DNA of 6,018 nucleotides from contig JALNZG010000024.1 of assembly GCA_023229425.1 (NCBI GenBank), forward strand, positions 1 through 6,018, read 5' to 3'. Below the pieces are notes generated by a model. It was not told the origin of the DNA. It made no database searches and saw only the letters and a list, made by a program, of their open reading frames with translations. Shown here in pieces: positions 6,018 to 6,018 of this stretch. Position 1 is the stretch's first letter, and the number at the start of each line of letters is the position of its first letter. This DNA comes from Ignavibacteriaceae bacterium. GTDB lineage: Bacteria; Bacteroidota; Ignavibacteria; Ignavibacteriales; Ignavibacteriaceae. A program made the translations under genes and the position numbers.

Positions 6018-6018
6018 G

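Noticed and set aside
1..6018. A composite transposon carrying fumC and tkt as cargo
   Set aside because: Both enzymes are ordinary housekeeping genes, no transposase, resistance or transfer gene is present, and the TG tips face the interior, so the element bodies lie outside the window. Two IS copies flanking chromosomal DNA explains it better.
1..6018. CRISPR array, tRNA, rRNA or riboswitch
   Set aside because: No regularly spaced repeats beyond the two-unit pairs in the arms, no cloverleaf-like segment, and no TPP-box sequence in front of the thiamine-dependent transketolase were seen.

Overview
The window is a stretch of AT-rich bacterial chromosome with two clear central-carbon enzymes, fumarase FumC and transketolase. 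Between them sits an unrecognised membrane-protein gene pair. Both ends carry the same 125-bp sequence in opposite orientation. The mix of a moderate Shine-Dalgarno signal (AGAGGAG, AAGGA, GGAG), AT-rich composition, TATATTT-like promoter sequence and an Ig-like hypothetical protein would fit the Bacteroidota/Chlorobi/Ignavibacteria group. No marker here proves that, so the taxonomy is a weak inference.

Layout from left to right. Positions 1-125 are one arm of a perfect inverted repeat whose inner end reads ...TAACA. Positions 148-175 form an 11-bp terminator-type hairpin. fumC (287-1678) is complete and stands alone. The 320-bp gap behind it (1679-1998) holds no gene but contains a nested imperfect dyad of about 150 bp built on a TTAATC hexamer, whose inner arms end in a run of six T. 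Next come a seven-helix membrane protein (2002-2676) and a 110-residue soluble protein (2669-3001) that overlap by 8 bases and are probably co-translated. A hairpin spans the stop codon of the second. A promoter candidate then precedes the transketolase gene (3088-5082). A 51-codon gene for a Cys-cluster protein starts two bases after the transketolase stop and is probably in the same transcript. On the minus strand, 5894-5361 is the 3' part of a gene whose 5' end is missing exactly where the right-hand repeat (5893-6017) begins.

Reading of the ends: the repeat begins 5'-TG on entering it from the window's interior, has an 8-bp palindrome at its tip and carries two copies of TAGAAATGTCATG 26 bp apart. 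These are typical of insertion-sequence termini with subterminal transposase-binding repeats. The simplest model is a chromosomal segment between two oppositely oriented copies of one mobile element, one of which has cut the minus-strand gene. The sequence then stops a little over 100 bp into each copy, as happens when an assembly breaks at a repeat. No transposase is visible.

Fumarase (TCA cycle) and transketolase (non-oxidative pentose phosphate or Calvin-type carbon shuffling) are both housekeeping enzymes but show no operon link. I see no convincing new multi-gene system. The least explained items are the 7TM/110-aa pair, the Cys-cluster microprotein, the 1701-1850 dyad and the gene broken at the right repeat.
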